A stretch of 64,000 nucleotides of DNA from Amycolatopsis pretoriensis (GTDB taxonomy: Bacteria > Actinomycetota > Actinomycetes > Mycobacteriales > Pseudonocardiaceae), in the NCBI RefSeq assembly GCF_900107925.1, contig NZ_FNUJ01000002.1, forward strand, positions 186,001 to 250,000, in the 5' to 3' direction. Positions 61,657-64,000 of this stretch are shown piece by piece; the first letter of the stretch is position 1, and every line of letters starts with the position of its first letter. The position numbers and the translations under genes are program-made. The notes under the pieces are model-generated. The model did not search any database, had not been told where the DNA came from, and saw only the letters and a program-made list of their open reading frames with translations.

Positions 61657-62835
61657 ATGCCGACCTCCTCGCCCCGGGCTCGGGTCCAGCGGACCGAACG
61701 CTGGTTCCTGCGGCGCGGGACCCCGACGATGATCGCCGGGTACGGCTTCGCCGAGCACGTCCTGCCCCGGATGCTGCCCGCTCTCGCCTTCGTCATGCTT
61801 GCCAGCCTCGCGTGGCTCGTCCCGCTGAAGACCGCCGGCTCGGGGCGGTGGGTGCTGCTCGGCGTCGTCGTCGCCGTGACGATCGCCGCCTGGGTGACGA
61901 TCTCGCTGTTCGTGCGGCGTCTCCCCCGCTTCTCGCGGCCCGCGACCATCGCCATCCTGGCCGCCTACGCCGTGATGCCGATCGCCGTGCCGCTGCTGCA
62001 GCTCGCCGTCGACGGGGACATCACCCTGCCGGGTGCCCGCGCGCTGGGCGTTCTCGCGTTCCTCGTGTTCTTCGCCGCCGTCTTCGCGGCCACCTACCTC
62101 GCCACCACCTACGGCTTCGGCACGCTGCTGCGCCAAGCCATCCGGCAGGCGATCACCGACCTCCGCAACAGCGTCCAGGTGCTCGGCCGGGCGCTGCCGG
62201 TGCTGTTGTTCGTCACCCTGTTCCTCTTCTTCACCGGCGAGCTGTGGCAGCTGATGAACCAGCTCGCCTGGTGGCGCCTCGCCCTGGTCGTCGCCCTCTT
62301 CGGCGCGGTCACGGTCCTGGCCGCGGCCGCTCGCCTGCGCGAGGAGATCGGCCGCGTCGAACAGGACTTCAGTCCGCCGATGCTGACCGCCGCGTGCGCC
62401 GGCACGCCGCTGGCCGCCGTCACCATCGACGCACCCGTCCGCGCGGTCAGCCTCAACGGGCGGCAGAAGCGCAACCTGCTGCTCATGCTCGCCACCCGCC
62501 AGCTCGTCCAAGCCGCGGTCATCGGCCTCGCCCTGTTCGCCTTCTTCGTCCTGCTCGGCGTGATCATCGTGACGCCGGCCGCGGCCGAGCAGTGGATCGG
62601 CGCGAAGCCGGCGATCTCGCCGCTGCTGCCCGGCGTTCCGGTCGCCCTGCTGCGCAACGCCACCCTGCTCGCCGGGTTCGGCAGCATGTACTTCGCGGTC
62701 ACGTCGATGAGCGACACCGAGCACCGCAAGCAGTTCTTCGCGCCGATCATCGACGAGATCGAACGCACCCTGGCGGTCCGCGCCGTCTACCTCTCCCTCC
62801 ACGAGGACCCCGGCGCGCGGCTCAAGTCACCTTGA
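61657..62835 (+). CDS. Polytopic membrane protein, unknown
   Basis: The 392-residue protein has about seven hydrophobic helices, for example LPALAFVMLASLAWLVPL, WVLLGVVVAVTIAAWVTISL, LGVLAFLVFFAAVFAATYLA and AAVIGLALFAFFVLLGVIIV. A cytoplasmic loop in the middle contains REEIGRVEQDFSPPML. No transporter or enzyme motif is recognised. Its last 14 bases overlap the convergent oxidoreductase gene. Confidence 0.8.
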   Translation: MPTSSPRARVQRTERWFLRRGTPTMIAGYGFAEHVLPRMLPALAFVMLASLAWLVPLKTAGSGRWVLLGVVVAVTIAAWVTISLFVRRLPRFSRPATIAILAAYAVMPIAVPLLQLAVDGDITLPGARALGVLAFLVFFAAVFAATYLATTYGFGTLLRQAIRQAITDLRNSVQVLGRALPVLLFVTLFLFFTGELWQLMNQLAWWRLALVVALFGAVTVLAAAARLREEIGRVEQDFSPPMLTAACAGTPLAAVTIDAPVRAVSLNGRQKRNLLLMLATRQLVQAAVIGLALFAFFVLLGVIIVTPAAAEQWIGAKPAISPLLPGVPVALLRNATLLAGFGSMYFAVTSMSDTEHRKQFFAPIIDEIERTLAVRAVYLSLHEDPGARLKSP

Positions 62836-63745
62836 TGACGACCTTGCCCGCGGGGTGTCCGTTCTCGACCGTCGCGAGCGCGGCCGGGGCATCGGACAAC
62901 GGGTGGACCGCGGTGATCACCGGGGCGAGCACCCCGTCGAGCGCCAGCCGGGCGGCACGCTCCAGGTTGGCGCGGTCGAGGCGCCGCTCGACAGACCGGC
63001 CACCGACTTCGGTCACCGACGGGTCCCCCACGGCGATGACGGTGTGCGGCTCGCGCGCCAGCGGGGCGACCGCCCGCACGGACGCGCCACCGACCAGGTC
63101 GACGATCCCGTCGAAGCCGCCCGGAACCAGGTCACGAGCCGCGGCGACGACGTCCTCGGCGGTGTAGTCCAGGAACCGCGCCCCGGCGGCTTCGGCGTGC
63201 TCGCGCTTGGCCGCACTGCCGGTGCCGAGCACCCGCAACCCGCGCGCGGCGGCCAAGCGGGCGACCGCGAGGCCGACCCCGCCGCCGACTCCGTTGACCA
63301 GGATCGTGGCGCCGGCCGGCAGGCCGAGCTGGTCGAGCGCGTCCACCGCGGTCGTCCCCGCGACCGGCAGCGTCGCCGCCGCGGTGGCCGACAGGCCCGC
63401 CGGGACGCGAGCGGTGTTCGGGGCCGAGAGCAGCGTCGTCTCGGCGTAGGTGCCGCCGCCGGTGAGCGCGAAGCCGAAGACCGCGTCGCCGACGTCGAGC
63501 CCGTCGACGTCCTCTCCCAGCGCGAGCACGGTCCCCGCGGCCTCCATGCCGAGCACGCGGGGGAACGGACGCCCGCCGTCGAGCCCGGGGACCAGGCCCG
63601 CGCGCAGGAGGTGGTCGAGGGGGTTGACCCCGGCGACGTCGACCCGGATCAGCACCTCGCCGGCCGCGGGGGCGGGATCGGGGCGATCGAAGAACTCCTG
63701 CACCTCGGGTCCGCCGTGCCGGCCGAAACCCCATGCCTGTCCCAT
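62822..63745 (-). CDS. Zinc-independent MDR-family oxidoreductase (quinone oxidoreductase-like)
   Basis: The 307-residue protein has the GroES-like N-terminal fold (GEVLIRVDVAGVNPLDHLLR), FPRVLGMEAAGTVLALGEDV and the Rossmann loop NGVGGGVGLAVARLAA. The catalytic zinc ligands of alcohol dehydrogenases are absent. It likely reduces quinones or enones with NADPH. ATG 63745 has GGAGG nine bases ahead. Confidence 0.93.
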   Translation of the reverse strand: MGQAWGFGRHGGPEVQEFFDRPDPAPAAGEVLIRVDVAGVNPLDHLLRAGLVPGLDGGRPFPRVLGMEAAGTVLALGEDVDGLDVGDAVFGFALTGGGTYAETTLLSAPNTARVPAGLSATAAATLPVAGTTAVDALDQLGLPAGATILVNGVGGGVGLAVARLAAARGLRVLGTGSAAKREHAEAAGARFLDYTAEDVVAAARDLVPGGFDGIVDLVGGASVRAVAPLAREPHTVIAVGDPSVTEVGGRSVERRLDRANLERAARLALDGVLAPVITAVHPLSDAPAALATVENGHPAGKVVIKVT

Positions 63746-63851
63746 TTTCCGCTGCCTCCCGGGTGACCGGCCCGGCGTTTCCGGGCCCCGCGGCCATCTT
63801 CACCGTTCACACCGGTGTCAGGGGCAACCCGCTGAGGCACGGGTCACAGCG

Positions 63852-64000
63852 TCAGGCAGGCCCGGCCACCAGCTCCTCCTGGTGCCGCCGGTTGGCCGCC
63901 ATCACGACGTCGAGTGCGTTCCGCGCCGCCATCAGACGGGCGATGTCGGCGTCGATCCGATCGCGCTCGCGCGCCATCGTCGCGAACGCCGATTCGACGA
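63852..64000 (-). CDS. C-terminal end of a probable MerR-family regulator (cut by the window edge)
   Basis: The visible 48 codons form a long amphipathic helix (ERDRIDADIARLMAARNALD, then VVMAANRRHQEELVAG) before the TGA, the antiparallel coiled coil that closes MerR-family dimers. The DNA-binding part lies beyond the window, so the assignment is tentative. Confidence 0.55.
   Translation of the reverse strand, partial: VESAFATMARERDRIDADIARLMAARNALDVVMAANRRHQEELVAGPA

Overview
The window is GC-rich actinobacterial DNA with strong G/C third-position bias and many GTG starts and ATGA/GTGA gene overlaps. The block thrS - HIT phosphorylase - pgsA - patA - pimA - (further left) pdxS has the gene order of the mycobacterial PIM locus. 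An SsgB-type protein, secreted tripeptidyl-peptidase-like hydrolases and a catechol operon point to a filamentous Pseudonocardiaceae member, most likely Amycolatopsis or a close relative. That assignment is inferred from gene content, not from a search.

Layout. 0-20 kb is mostly core: pdxS, an ArsR regulator, a BBE-type flavin oxidase, an EF-G-like GTPase, XdhC, three tandem ~88-residue paralogues, the PIM operon, MarR, HIT/thrS, a nitroreductase, a polyprenyl glycosylphosphotransferase, ssgB and four tRNAs (Val-CAC, Gly-GCC, Cys-GCA, Val-GAC). The 3' end of pdxS is duplicated as a perfect 31-bp direct repeat bracketing one zinc-ribbon gene.

20.1-39.1 kb is an island next to tRNA-Val(GAC). 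At the left lie a decayed tyrosine integrase, an excisionase-like gene, a stand-alone Lsr2 N-terminal domain and gene debris. A second decayed integrase, about 89% identical to the first over 55 bp, closes the right end. Between them runs a tightly packed plus-strand operon (22.8-38.35 kb): SAM methyltransferase, a 52-residue acidic peptide ending in His-Trp, PhyH oxygenase, caspase/C25-like protease, a Cys/His protein, YcaO, TfuA, cupin, a divergent GTP cyclohydrolase II, a NADAR-like protein, a PaaK/CapK-type adenylate ligase, a divergent archaeal-type prolyl-tRNA synthetase paralogue, a P-loop kinase/LDH2-type dehydrogenase fusion, an HpaI-type aldolase homologue and a complete bacterial-type ProRS. 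I read this as an unrecognised RiPP pathway (YcaO-TfuA, probably thioamide). It seems to use an evolved ProRS to activate proline or a proline analogue, with the intact ProRS as a likely self-resistance copy. The individual enzyme families are well supported; the product is not known.

39-64 kb holds a secreted GH2 enzyme with AbfB repeats, a phenol/catechol operon (two-component hydroxylase, flavin reductase, catA, catB, catC) facing an IclR regulator across a twin palindromic operator, a MarR-MFS-DUF1330 unit, an XRE regulator, an SDR, two DesK-type histidine kinase/LuxR-type regulator pairs, secreted and membrane hydrolases, a WXG-like gene with an apparent ATC start, a polytopic membrane protein, a quinone-oxidoreductase-like MDR and the tail of a probable MerR regulator.
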